The translations under genes and the position numbers were made by a program. Of a stretch of 64,000 bases of DNA, positions 7,490 to 16,225 are shown one piece after another. This stretch comes from Acidimicrobiaceae bacterium. GTDB taxonomy: Bacteria; Actinomycetota; Acidimicrobiia; Acidimicrobiales; Poriferisodalaceae. Location: the NCBI GenBank assembly GCA_905182565.1, contig CAJJCB010000024.1:62001-126000 (forward strand). Direction: 5' to 3'. The number at the start of each line of letters is the position of its first letter. Positions within the stretch are counted from its first letter, which is position 1. Below the pieces are notes generated by a model, which ran no database searches, had not been told where the DNA came from, and saw only the letters and a program-made list of their open reading frames with translations.

Positions 7490-8368
7490 TTAACGACGCG
7501 TTATGCGTTGTATAAGGCTTTTTTTCGATGGCGTTGCTGGTTCAACGTTCTCTAATTTAGTAAGCTCATCGGCAAAGTCGCTGCCGCTTTGAAACCGTTC
7601 ATCAGGATTTTTGGACATTGAACGTAGGATGAGAGTGGCCAATGCATCCGGGACACCTGCGCCGCGAGGATCCGGAGGAGTCAGGTTCACATGGGCATGC
7701 AATAGATCATTTCGTTCTCCATAAAAAGGTGCGGCGCCTGCGGTTAGACGATATAGCGTCGCCCCGAGACAGTAGAGATCTGTCCGCTGGTCCACGGGAT
7801 GGCCGAGAGCTTGCTCTGGTGCCAGAAACATAGGCGAACCAAAAACTCTTCCTTCCGGTGGTGGGGGTCCTTGGAGGTCATGAGCAAGACCAAAGTCGAA
7901 TAAAATCGCCTGCCCATCATCAGTCAGCATGATGTTCGACGGCTTCACATCTCTGTGGATAATGTTGTTTTCGTGCACGTGGTCGAGAGCCATGCAAATC
8001 TGCCTAGTAATCGAAATACTTTCAGTAACGCTAAGACGTTTTTTTTCTTGAACAATTTGCCAAATTGTTCTTCCCGCTATAATTCCAATCTCCATATAGT
8101 GGGTGCCAGCGATCGTGCCAGCCTCGTCAACGTTTAAGACGTTCGGATGGTTGAGCCGTTTCATTAATCGGTGCTCTTGCTCGAATAACTCTCTAATTTC
8201 AGCACGCGCTTCTGCAAAAGGGGTAAGTATTTTTAGGCCGACTTCTTCAGTCCCACCTTTAATTTCTGCTCTGTAGACATGTGCGACTGTTCCGCGTCCG
8301 AGCAGACTGGTGATGTTGTAGGGGCCGAACTGGCGCCCGACCCATATGTCTGCATCTTCGCCGAACAT
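7490..8368 (-). CDS. Soluble serine/threonine protein kinase
   Basis: A Hanks-type kinase domain fills the protein (about residues 12-272). It has a Gly loop (LLGRGTVAHVYRAE), the ATP lysine in VGLKIL, the catalytic loop HRDVKPSNIML, DFGLA for magnesium, and FLAPEQA closing the activation segment, so it should be active. Unlike PknA or PknB it has no membrane helix and no PASTA domain; the chain ends about 20 residues after the kinase fold in a basic tail. ATG 8368 is preferred over TTG 8371 because of GAGG 7 nt upstream. No phosphatase or FHA partner lies next to it. Confidence 0.92.
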   Translation of the reverse strand: MFGEDADIWVGRQFGPYNITSLLGRGTVAHVYRAEIKGGTEEVGLKILTPFAEARAEIRELFEQEHRLMKRLNHPNVLNVDEAGTIAGTHYMEIGIIAGRTIWQIVQEKKRLSVTESISITRQICMALDHVHENNIIHRDVKPSNIMLTDDGQAILFDFGLAHDLQGPPPPEGRVFGSPMFLAPEQALGHPVDQRTDLYCLGATLYRLTAGAAPFYGERNDLLHAHVNLTPPDPRGAGVPDALATLILRSMSKNPDERFQSGSDFADELTKLENVEPATPSKKSLIQRITRR

Positions 8369-8371
8369 CAA

Positions 8372-8798
8372 GATTCCTCTACCAACAGGTTACTTGTGTT
8401 CGAGGACAAGTCTGCTGACTCCCAAGGGCCTGATTTCGGAATTATTTTTGATTACGCTAATAATAAGGAAAAAACGGCTTGACAATTTCCTTACAGTCGC
8501 GCGCAGAGCTACGCGTTGCTCTGGCAACGATATGACATTAGACAAAAAATTAGGCATAGATTCTGACCTTCGAAAGTCGTTGAAATTGTTCATTGCGCCG
8601 GTCGTTCAATCATATTTATTCTAAGAAACCGCAGATCGTTAACGGTTACGTGCGCAAACGTCCTTAGCACTCCCAGAAATCTAAGAGATGGTGGTTTTGC
8701 TAACGGCGCAAGGATAAAAGCCCTCGATAATTAGATAGCTAGTATTTAAATTTTTAGTTGAAGGGTTGAACTGGTTTTACAGCTATTAAAACGCGACT
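8372..8798. other. Intergenic region between the kinase gene and queG
   Basis: This 427-bp region separates two divergent genes. I see no tRNA, repeat or convincing small gene in it. Short frames on both strands lack ribosome-binding sites and recognisable protein character. It contains one plausible promoter for the kinase gene (8457-8485) and AT-rich sequence before queG. Confidence 0.5.
8457..8485 (-). promoter_or_regulatory. Possible sigma-70-type promoter for the kinase gene
   Basis: On the minus strand TTGTCA and TATTAG are separated by exactly 17 bases, about 90 nt upstream of the kinase start. This is a sequence match only. Confidence 0.35.
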
Positions 8799-9920
8799 AT
8801 GGAGTTCGTGGATGACCGGCTTCTTTTCTCAGAGCTTCGTGAATTAGCTATTTCTGAAGGCCTAGACGATATCGGAATAGCATCTGTAGATCCTCTAATG
8901 GAGGCTCGCAGAGAGCTTGAAGACCGAAAACAACGAGGACTTCATGGTGGAATGCATTTCACTTACGGCAACCCTAAAAGGGCTACTTCTCCGGCTGATT
9001 TGATGGAAGGTGCCCAGTCTCTTGTTGTCGCTCTTCGTCGCTACGACGCTCCCTCAGACGTTACAAGGCCCGGGTTTGGCTCGATAGCTCATTATGTGGC
9101 TCGAGATGAATATGGTCAGCTACGCTCCGGGCTTGAAGCGGTTGCGTCCTTCTTGCATGCTCAAGGTTCAGCAGCTGAGGTGGTGTTCGATGATAATCGA
9201 TTAGTCGACCGAGCAATAGCTGTTCGGGCTGGGCTCGGTTGGATCGGCAAAAATAGTATGCTGCTCAATCCTGAACTGGGTTCTTGGACGGTAATTGGCT
9301 CAGTGGTTACTGATCGACTGATAATAGTCGAAAGCCAAGGTCACAGCGACGGCTGTGGAGATTGCAGCCGTTGTCAAGTCGAATGCCCAACAGGCGCTCT
9401 CGATGAAGAAGGGGTGTTGGATGCGAATAAATGTTTGGCTTGGCTAGTTCAAGCACAAGGAATTTTCCCAGTTGAATTTCGTGTTGCATTAGGCAACCGT
9501 CTATACGGCTGCGATGACTGTCAAACGGTATGTCCGGTGAACGATGGGAAAGAGACAGTTCGAATTCAAGCTAGTAATCGAAGCCGAACAGTTGAATTGG
9601 TTAAGCTACTACAGTCCACAGATGAAGCTCTTATGAAAAAATATGAACACTGGTATATTCCACGTCGCAGAGCAGAATACCTTCGAAGGAATGCATTAGT
9701 GGTCCTCGCTAATGTAGCTAATGGTGCAGATTCTGCTGTTCAGTCGGTCGTCTTTAGCGCTCTCAAGTCAGACTCTGCAATGGTTCGTGCGCATGCTGTT
9801 TGGGCTGCTCGTCAACTGGACTTAACTCACTTGTTCTTGCAAATCGGCTACGAATCTCTGACTAGAGATGATTCGAATGGCTGGGTGCGTAAGGAATTGG
9901 AAATGATGGAATCGGCGTGA
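8799..9920 (+). CDS. queG: Epoxyqueuosine reductase
   Basis: QueG performs the last step of queuosine synthesis, reducing epoxyqueuosine in the tRNA anticodon with cobalamin and two [4Fe-4S] clusters. The two cluster motifs are CGDCSRCQVECP (near residue 187) and CDDCQTVCP (near residue 238), each completed by further Cys. FDDNRLVDRA and GLGWIGKN are the catalytic and cobalamin-domain signatures. A C-terminal HEAT-like helical part (about residues 290-370) reaches the usual full length of 373. It overlaps the next gene by 4 nt (GTGA). No other queuosine genes are in the window. Confidence 0.93.
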   Translation: MEFVDDRLLFSELRELAISEGLDDIGIASVDPLMEARRELEDRKQRGLHGGMHFTYGNPKRATSPADLMEGAQSLVVALRRYDAPSDVTRPGFGSIAHYVARDEYGQLRSGLEAVASFLHAQGSAAEVVFDDNRLVDRAIAVRAGLGWIGKNSMLLNPELGSWTVIGSVVTDRLIIVESQGHSDGCGDCSRCQVECPTGALDEEGVLDANKCLAWLVQAQGIFPVEFRVALGNRLYGCDDCQTVCPVNDGKETVRIQASNRSRTVELVKLLQSTDEALMKKYEHWYIPRRRAEYLRRNALVVLANVANGADSAVQSVVFSALKSDSAMVRAHAVWAARQLDLTHLFLQIGYESLTRDDSNGWVRKELEMMESA

Positions 9921-11029
9921 AACGTCACTTACTAGTAACGAACGATTTCCCCCCTAAAGTAGGCGGGATTCAGAATTACTTATGGGAACTTTGGCGCAGG
10001 CTTCCTTCAGACCAATTTGCTGTAATGACTACTCCGCATCCAGAAGCAGCGCAATGGGACCTGACCCAACCCTACAAAATAGTAAGAGATAAGAATAAAG
10101 TTCTCTTGCCTCATCCTCGCTTAGCTCAGCGAATCAGAGAGGAAGCTGCAGCTATGGAGGCCGAACTGGTCGTGCTAGACCCGGCGTTGCCTTTAGGTCA
10201 TTTGGGTCCATCTCTTGGACTGCCTTATGCGGTCGTGCTCCATGGCGCAGAAATCACTGTTCCCGGGCGGCTACCAGTTAGCCGGCACCTTCTAGGTCGG
10301 GTATTGAGAAAGTCAGAGTTCGTTTTGTCAGCCGGTGGATATGCTGCCAAAGAGGGTGAACTTGCTGCAAGGACATCGTTGACGGTTAAGGAAATCCCTC
10401 CGGGAGTTGATACCGAAAGATTTAAACCGCTTAGCTCAGTGGAAAGAAAGTCCACTCGTGACCAATATGGGCTGCACTCAGGGCCGCTAATTCTTGCGGT
10501 AAGTAGGCTAGTTCCTCGGAAGGGATTCGACCGATTGATTCGTGCGGTTGACCTTGTCAGGGCTGATGTGCCAGACGTCCAGCTCGCGATAGGCGGTAGT
10601 GGTCGTGATCATAAAAGACTAAGAAGCATTAGCAAAAAACTAGGATTGCCCGTTGCTTTCCTAGGTCGAGTTGATGATTCAGACTTACCCGCAACATTTG
10701 GAATGAGCGACCTCTTCGTAATGCCTTGCCGGAATCGTTGGGCTGGACTCGAACAAGAAGGTTTCGGCATTGTCTTCGTTGAAGCAGCGGCCAGCGGGGT
10801 CCCGCAGATTGCAGGTAGATCTGGTGGAGCTCACGAAGCTGTAGAAGATGAACTATCAGGCTTAATCATTGATGATCCTACAGATGAGCACCAACTTGCT
10901 GAAATGGTAACTTCTCTACTTCGAGACCCTAGTAAGCGGCGCTCTATGGCTAGCTATGGGAGGAAAAGATCAGAGTCACTATTCTCTTATGATGTCTTAG
11001 CAGAACAGTTAGAGATAGCACTTAGTTGA
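9917..11029 (+). CDS. GT4 glycosyltransferase, PimB-like alpha-mannosyltransferase
   Basis: This is a GT-B enzyme of family GT4, most like the phosphatidylinositol mannosyltransferase PimB' (Rv2188c). The start VTNDFPPKVGGIQNYL and the later blocks PPGVDTERF, VSRLVPRKGFDRL, MPCRNRWAG and EGFGIVFVEAAASG match that family closely; Glu in EGFGIVFVE contacts the sugar nucleotide. It should use GDP-mannose at the inner face of the membrane to build glycolipids. Acceptor specificity is inferred. The GTG start overlaps the queG stop by 4 nt, so the two are translationally coupled. Confidence 0.82.
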   Translation: MKRHLLVTNDFPPKVGGIQNYLWELWRRLPSDQFAVMTTPHPEAAQWDLTQPYKIVRDKNKVLLPHPRLAQRIREEAAAMEAELVVLDPALPLGHLGPSLGLPYAVVLHGAEITVPGRLPVSRHLLGRVLRKSEFVLSAGGYAAKEGELAARTSLTVKEIPPGVDTERFKPLSSVERKSTRDQYGLHSGPLILAVSRLVPRKGFDRLIRAVDLVRADVPDVQLAIGGSGRDHKRLRSISKKLGLPVAFLGRVDDSDLPATFGMSDLFVMPCRNRWAGLEQEGFGIVFVEAAASGVPQIAGRSGGAHEAVEDELSGLIIDDPTDEHQLAEMVTSLLRDPSKRRSMASYGRKRSESLFSYDVLAEQLEIALS

Positions 11030-11085
11030 GAAACCTAAGTTTAAGCAGTTCAAAATCATTGAAAGAGGGGAGAATCTGACCTGAT

Positions 11086-11541
11086 ATGGATAGAGACGCT
11101 TTAACCAATGGCGAGAGTGAGGGGCTTTGGATCATCGCTCTTGCATGGCAGTCCACTGTTGCCTTGATCCCATTCCTTCTAGTTGGACTGATCAATGTCG
11201 ACCGTTTTGGCATTTTCGTTGTTGTTATTTCCTGCAGCTATTTTTTTATTGGCCTCAGTTGTTTACTAAGCGCTTTATTGATCGGGTTAAGTCGAAGCAA
11301 ATTTGAAATTGTGAATGTGGGAAACTTATTTTTACTTCAAGGATCAGCACCGAAGCCTGTCCAAAAAATTTTCTTGGCCTCGCTTTTTTTCCAAAGTTTA
11401 TCAGTGGTCGTAGTGGCGGCTATGCGACCATATTCAATGCTTGCTTTTGGTGTGTTAGCCCCAACCCTAGTAATTGGCCTTTTGGCACTCTGGGGAGCCA
11501 AGCATGGAAAATTTCCTAGTCGAGATGACTCGATGCATTAA
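11086..11541 (+). CDS. Four-helix membrane protein of unknown function
   Basis: This 151-residue protein has four hydrophobic segments (about residues 14-34, 38-64, 96-114 and 117-136) and a short charged tail. I recognise no family. The ATG at 11086 follows a purine-rich tract (GAAAGAGGGGAG) about 13 nt upstream, a long but usable spacing. It lies between the mannosyltransferase and the START-domain gene on the same strand, which could suggest an envelope-lipid link, but that is context only. Confidence 0.65.
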   Translation: MDRDALTNGESEGLWIIALAWQSTVALIPFLLVGLINVDRFGIFVVVISCSYFFIGLSCLLSALLIGLSRSKFEIVNVGNLFLLQGSAPKPVQKIFLASLFFQSLSVVVVAAMRPYSMLAFGVLAPTLVIGLLALWGAKHGKFPSRDDSMH

Positions 11542-11588
11542 CAGAACCATGGTTAGATGGTAATGCCTCGGATGCGTAGGAGCCGGTA

Positions 11589-12032
11589 ATGGTTGATGAA
11601 CTAAAAGTCGCTCGGACAATAGACGCAAGTCCGTCACAATGCCATGATCTCGTAGCGGACATAGAGAGCTATGCGCTATGGGTGAACGATTTACGGGAAG
11701 TAAACATTATTTCTAGAGATGCTCAAGACCGGCCTAATGAGGTGGCATTTCGAGCTGCGGCTATGGGTCGTAGCGCTACCTATACGCTTGCTTACGACCA
11801 TTCTGAATCTCCCAACGTAATTAGTTGGCATCTCCTGAGCGGCGACATAGTAAAAAAACTTGATGGCTGTTATCGCTTTCTCCCGCTAGATGATGACGAA
11901 GGAAAAACTCAAGTTGTCTATGAATTGGCAGTAGAACTCGCTATCCCACTTCCAGGTTTTGTAAAACGTAGAGCAGAAGGCAGAATCATGCATGCAGCGC
12001 TTGATGACCTTCAAGCGCGGCTGGAGAAATAA
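11589..12032 (+). CDS. SRPBCC (START/polyketide-cyclase-like) protein
   Basis: This 147-residue single-domain protein has the typical SRPBCC pattern. It opens with VARTIDASPSQCHDLVADIE, continues with alternating strands, and ends in a long C-terminal helix (FVKRRAEGRIMHAALDDLQ) that closes a hydrophobic cavity. Such proteins bind or carry lipids and other small hydrophobic molecules. It resembles the Rv2185c type found near pimB' in mycobacteria, so a role in envelope lipid handling is possible but unproven. The ATG at 11589 is preceded by GGAG about 8 nt upstream. Confidence 0.82.
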   Translation: MVDELKVARTIDASPSQCHDLVADIESYALWVNDLREVNIISRDAQDRPNEVAFRAAAMGRSATYTLAYDHSESPNVISWHLLSGDIVKKLDGCYRFLPLDDDEGKTQVVYELAVELAIPLPGFVKRRAEGRIMHAALDDLQARLEK

Positions 12033-12097
12033 GCTAACTTAGAACAAGCCGGTGGAATAGATGTTTACTGAGGCGAGACGCCGGTACCCTCATTAAA

Positions 12098-13276
12098 GTG
12101 GAATTCAGACGCATAAACAATCTCCCACCATACGTGTTCACGATCATAGATTCATTAAAGGTCGAACGAAGACGAGCCGGAGAAGATGTAATCGATTTAG
12201 GTTTTGGGAATCCTGATATCCCTTCTCCGGAGCGTGCGGTAGCTAAATTAGGTGAGGCAGCTGAGAACGAAAGAAATCATCGTTATTCTGCAAGCAGAGG
12301 CATCCCTAAACTTCGTCAGGCAGTAGCCGATCTTTATAAACGTAACTGGAATGTTGACTTAGACCCTGAGACCGAAGTGATAAACACCATCGGTGCTAAG
12401 GAAGGTTTTTCGCATTTAATGTGGACACTTTTGGGGCCAGGAGACGCTTGTCTGGTGCCTGCGCCCTCGTACCCGATTCACATATTTGGTCCGTTGTTCG
12501 CCGGTGCTGATGTTCGAGAGGTTCCCCTAGCAACTGGAGAAGATTTTTTCGACAACTTGGTAGAGCGTTTTGAGTATTCATGGCCGCGCCCAAGGGTCAT
12601 CGTCCTTTCGTTTCCTCACAATCCGACGACGACATGTGTCGACCTTCCGTTTATGCAACGGATTGTAGATTTCGCCAAAGAGCGAGAAGTGATACTAGTT
12701 CATGATTTCGCCTATGCCGGTATAGGGTTTGATGGGTATAAGCCTCCTTCGATTTTGGAAGCTGACGGAGCTAAAGATGTGGCCGTTGAATTTTATAGCT
12801 TGACAAAAACGTTCTCGATGCCTGGCTGGCGAGTAGCGTTTTGTGTTGGAAACCCTGAAGTGATAGCTGCTCTAGCGAAGCTTAAAAGTTATCTTGACTA
12901 TGGAACTTTCCAACCGATACAAATAGCTGCGACAGTCGTGATGAACGAAGAACGAGATTTTCCAAACCAAGTTTTAAATGTGTATCAGTCTCGTCGGGAT
13001 ACGTTGGTTCGGGGCCTTAATCGTTTAGGTTGGAAGGTAGATGCTCCTAAGGGCACGATGTTTCTGTGGGCTCCTATACCTGACCCCTATATAGCAATGG
13101 GGTCAGTAGATTTCTGCAAGCACGTTCTAAATTCTTCTAATGTAGCCCTCTCTCCCGGGGTGGGTTTTGGTCCAGGAGGAGAAGGGTATGTGAGATTCGC
13201 TCTAGTGGAGAATGAGCAAAGAATCCGTCAAGCTATGACTCAGATAGCGGGTGGGTTAGAACTGCTTAAAAAATAA
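12098..13276 (+). CDS. alaC: Class I aminotransferase, AlaC-like
   Basis: This PLP-dependent aminotransferase is very close to E. coli AlaC, which makes alanine from pyruvate and glutamate. It starts FRRINNLPPYVFTIID, has YSASRGIPKLR, PAPSYPIHIFGP, HNPTT and SLTKTFSMPGWR with the PLP lysine at residue 237, and ends with PGVGFGPGGEGYVRFAL. At 392 residues it is full length. The start is GTG 12098, which matches the family N-terminus. It is followed by the convergent glpK with 40 nt between and no clear terminator hairpin. Confidence 0.88.
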   Translation: MEFRRINNLPPYVFTIIDSLKVERRRAGEDVIDLGFGNPDIPSPERAVAKLGEAAENERNHRYSASRGIPKLRQAVADLYKRNWNVDLDPETEVINTIGAKEGFSHLMWTLLGPGDACLVPAPSYPIHIFGPLFAGADVREVPLATGEDFFDNLVERFEYSWPRPRVIVLSFPHNPTTTCVDLPFMQRIVDFAKEREVILVHDFAYAGIGFDGYKPPSILEADGAKDVAVEFYSLTKTFSMPGWRVAFCVGNPEVIAALAKLKSYLDYGTFQPIQIAATVVMNEERDFPNQVLNVYQSRRDTLVRGLNRLGWKVDAPKGTMFLWAPIPDPYIAMGSVDFCKHVLNSSNVALSPGVGFGPGGEGYVRFALVENEQRIRQAMTQIAGGLELLKK

Positions 13277-13316
13277 AGTTTTTAGAGAATGTTATCAAAA
13301 CTATTAACGAGAATTA

Positions 13317-14786
13317 TTAGCTCGCCCAGGCACGGGATCTCTCGATCGCTCTTTTCCACTTTTCGTGGAGTTCAGCAGCTTCTGCTGCCGGTTGTTGCGG
13401 CAAAAACTCTTGACCTAATGTCCAAGCGTCTTGTACCTCGCTGACGTTAGACCAAACACCTTCTGCTAGGCCTGCAAGCATGGCAGCGCCAAGAGCCGTT
13501 GCCTCAGTAACTCCTGAGCGCTGAACCGGAACACTGAGTTGGTCTGCTTGGATTTGTAGAAGTAAATCAGATACTGATGCTCCTCCGTCTACGCGTAATG
13601 CTTTGATTTCGTAGTTAGCGGAAGTGGTCATTGCGTCAATAACATCTCGCGTCTGGAGCGCAATAGCTTGAAGCGTAGCTAGCGCTATTTCTGCTCGGCC
13701 GGTTCCACTTGTAAGCCCTAGTAGCGTTCCGCGAGCCGTGGGGTCCCACCACGGACTGCCAAGTCCTGCGAATGCTGGAACAAAAAAAACTTCACCGTTC
13801 GAGTCTGCAGACTCAGCTAATAGAGAAATATCTGATGCTTGTTCTATGATTTGCAAACCGTCTCGTAACCACTGTATTGCTGCCCCAGTCGCAAAAATTG
13901 CTCCCTCCAATGCGAAGATAGGGCCATCGCCTAAGTCCCAAGCAATGGTGTTCAATAGACCATCAATAGGTTTCGGACAAACTTCGCCGACGTTCATTAA
14001 TACAAAAGAACCGGTGCCGTAGGTGTTTTTGGTCATTCCGGGTTCTAGGCATGCCTGGCCAAAGAGAGCTGATTGCTGGTCGCCGGCGACACCGCTTATT
14101 GGAATTCCCGGGCCAAATGCGGTCGAATCTGCTGTTGTTCCGAGACGTCCCGAGGAAGGAAGGACATCGGGCAACGTAGATTGAGGTATTTTGAACAGTT
14201 CGCAAAGTTGGTCAGACCAGCAGCTTCGAGATATGTCGAACAACATTGTTCGTGACGCATTGCTTGGATCGGTGGCATGTACCGACCCACCGGTTAGCTG
14301 CCATATGAGCCAAGAGTCGATAGTCCCAAAAGCTAAATCTGCCGATAGTTGAACGCCCCCGGATTCGAGAAACCATTCAAACTTAGTTGCACTAAAGTAC
14401 GGGTCAAGGACAAGACCTGTTGCGTTTCTCACTAGACCCAGATGGCCTTGCTGCTCTAGCTCGATGCAGCGCTTCGTGGTTCTCCTGTCCTGCCAAACAA
14501 TCGCCGGGGCCAAAGGTAAACCACTAGCTCTGCTCCAAGCCACGGCCGTTTCGCGCTGGTTAGCGATACCGATACAAGCAATTGGTTCACTCAGAGTCTT
14601 AGCAAGCTCTTTTATCGTGTCTTGAACAGCAACCCATATTTCTGTGGGGTCATGTTCCACCCACCCAGGAAACGGATAGTGCTGGGTGAATTCTTTGTAG
14701 GCAAGCCCGACTTGAATTCCATTTTCGTTTAGAGCAAACGTTCGAACTCCGGTTGTGCCGGCGTCAATAGAAATGATTACAGCCAT
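13317..14786 (-). CDS. glpK: Glycerol kinase
   Basis: GlpK phosphorylates glycerol with ATP to sn-glycerol 3-phosphate. The FGGY signatures are present: ISIDAGTTGVRTFALNENG for phosphate binding, GIANQRETAVAW with the glycerol-contacting Arg-Glu, SWLIWQLTGG, GVAGDQQSALFG with the catalytic Asp, and RVDGGASVSDLLLQIQADQL. At 489 residues it is full length. No glpF or glpD lies next to it, so glycerol uptake and oxidation genes must be elsewhere. It is divergent from trkA with a 77-bp gap. Confidence 0.93.
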   Translation of the reverse strand: MAVIISIDAGTTGVRTFALNENGIQVGLAYKEFTQHYPFPGWVEHDPTEIWVAVQDTIKELAKTLSEPIACIGIANQRETAVAWSRASGLPLAPAIVWQDRRTTKRCIELEQQGHLGLVRNATGLVLDPYFSATKFEWFLESGGVQLSADLAFGTIDSWLIWQLTGGSVHATDPSNASRTMLFDISRSCWSDQLCELFKIPQSTLPDVLPSSGRLGTTADSTAFGPGIPISGVAGDQQSALFGQACLEPGMTKNTYGTGSFVLMNVGEVCPKPIDGLLNTIAWDLGDGPIFALEGAIFATGAAIQWLRDGLQIIEQASDISLLAESADSNGEVFFVPAFAGLGSPWWDPTARGTLLGLTSGTGRAEIALATLQAIALQTRDVIDAMTTSANYEIKALRVDGGASVSDLLLQIQADQLSVPVQRSGVTEATALGAAMLAGLAEGVWSNVSEVQDAWTLGQEFLPQQPAAEAAELHEKWKRAIERSRAWAS

Positions 14787-14863
14787 GTGTGCACCTTACC
14801 GTTACCTCTACTTTTCTCGAAGCGTTCTAGCCCTGAGAATTCCCCTAAGCCTCTGATGGTTGT

Positions 14864-16225
14864 ATGTTCGGGAACGTGCGAATCGTTGTAGCGGGTGCGG
14901 GTGAAGTGGGTTCTTACGTCGCCGAGCGTTTAAGTCGAGAAGGTAATGAGGTCGTTGTTATCGATCTAAGTCGAGAACAGCTAGAACCCTTAGAGAAGCT
15001 CGACATAATGACGGTGACTGGAAATGCAACCAATCCAACGACGTTGAAGGAAGCCGGTGTCGATAAGGCCGAAGTTATGGTGGCTGTGACTGATAGCGAC
15101 CAGGCTAATTTGCTCGTGTGTCTTCAGGCTCGTCAAGCGCGAGACGATCAGTCGTTGTCGACTATCGCTCGGATTGCAGACAGAGAGCTTAGGGGCCCTG
15201 ATGGTCGACAGTTACGAGAGACCATGGGCGTTGACTTGGTCCTCGACCCTGATGAACAAACAGCTGGAGCCATTCATGAGTTGCTTGTTTATCAAGGAGC
15301 TTCTGATATTTATGAGATGGCTGGCGGTGAAATACTTTTAGTTGGCGCCCGGTTGGGAGACGATGCTCCGGTAGTCGGTAGGTCTATGCAAGAAATAGGC
15401 GCGGATTATGAGCCTGAATGGGACTTCATATTTGGAGAGATTATTCGTAACGGTGTAAGCGAGGTGGTTCGAGATGATACTCGGCTTCTGGCTCATGATC
15501 TGTTACGTGTTGTTTGTCGTCGAAAAGGTCGCAGAGAACTGATGGAGATACTCGGTCTACACCGAGCGGAACTCCGAAGAGTGATGTTGCTCGGGGGTGG
15601 TCGCACAGCTGAACTTCTTGCCATTCGCCTGGTCGATCGAGGCGTAGAAGTAGTGATAGTCGAGAGAGACCCGAACCGTACAAAGGTGCTTTCCGAAAAA
15701 CTTTTTGGAGCATTGGTTTTGCAAGGAGACATCACTGATACTGATTTCTTGCAGAGCGAAGATGTAGGAAATTTTGATGCCGTAGTTGCAGCAACGGGCG
15801 AAGATGATGCAAACGTTCTTGCATGTCTATATGCCAAATCTCAAGGCGCTGCGGAGACAATCGCCGTTGTGCACCGTTTGAGTCTTTTAAGCCTGCTCGA
15901 AGAAGTTGGAATTGATGCAGCGTTATCACCTCGTACAGCAAGCGCTAATAGTGTTTTGCGATATGTGCGCGGAGACGTGACAGCCGTTGCAACTTTCCTT
16001 GAAGGCGATGTAGAGGTCGTTGAGTTCGAAGTTGCCCCAGGAGCCCCGGCAGACGGGACCGCTGTTCGGGATCTTGGATTGCCGACTCAAGCCCTTCTAG
16101 CTGCGATAGTTCGCGATGGTAACGCCCATATAGCTCGTGGGCGTAGTGTGCTGAGAACGCGCGATCATGTCATCGTGTTCGCAAAACCAAATATGGTGGA
16201 TGAGGTCAAGCGGGCTTTCGGGTGA
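14864..16225 (+). CDS. trkA: Trk potassium uptake regulatory subunit TrkA
   Basis: TrkA is the cytoplasmic gating ring of Trk channels. The 453 residues contain two RCK_N-RCK_C modules. The first nucleotide-binding motif is GAGEVGSYVAERL (residues 10-22) ending in Asp (VVVID). The second is LLGGGRTAELLAIRL near residue 245 with Glu (VVIVE). C-terminal RCK_C domains follow each. It overlaps the first trkH gene by 4 nt (GTGA), and trkH overlaps a second trkH, so all three are probably made from one message. Confidence 0.93.
   Translation: MFGNVRIVVAGAGEVGSYVAERLSREGNEVVVIDLSREQLEPLEKLDIMTVTGNATNPTTLKEAGVDKAEVMVAVTDSDQANLLVCLQARQARDDQSLSTIARIADRELRGPDGRQLRETMGVDLVLDPDEQTAGAIHELLVYQGASDIYEMAGGEILLVGARLGDDAPVVGRSMQEIGADYEPEWDFIFGEIIRNGVSEVVRDDTRLLAHDLLRVVCRRKGRRELMEILGLHRAELRRVMLLGGGRTAELLAIRLVDRGVEVVIVERDPNRTKVLSEKLFGALVLQGDITDTDFLQSEDVGNFDAVVAATGEDDANVLACLYAKSQGAAETIAVVHRLSLLSLLEEVGIDAALSPRTASANSVLRYVRGDVTAVATFLEGDVEVVEFEVAPGAPADGTAVRDLGLPTQALLAAIVRDGNAHIARGRSVLRTRDHVIVFAKPNMVDEVKRAFG

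Noticed and set aside
8346-8624. Overlapping short frames in the kinase-queG gap
   Set aside because: No ribosome-binding sites, unbalanced composition and mutual overlap on opposite strands; most likely chance frames.
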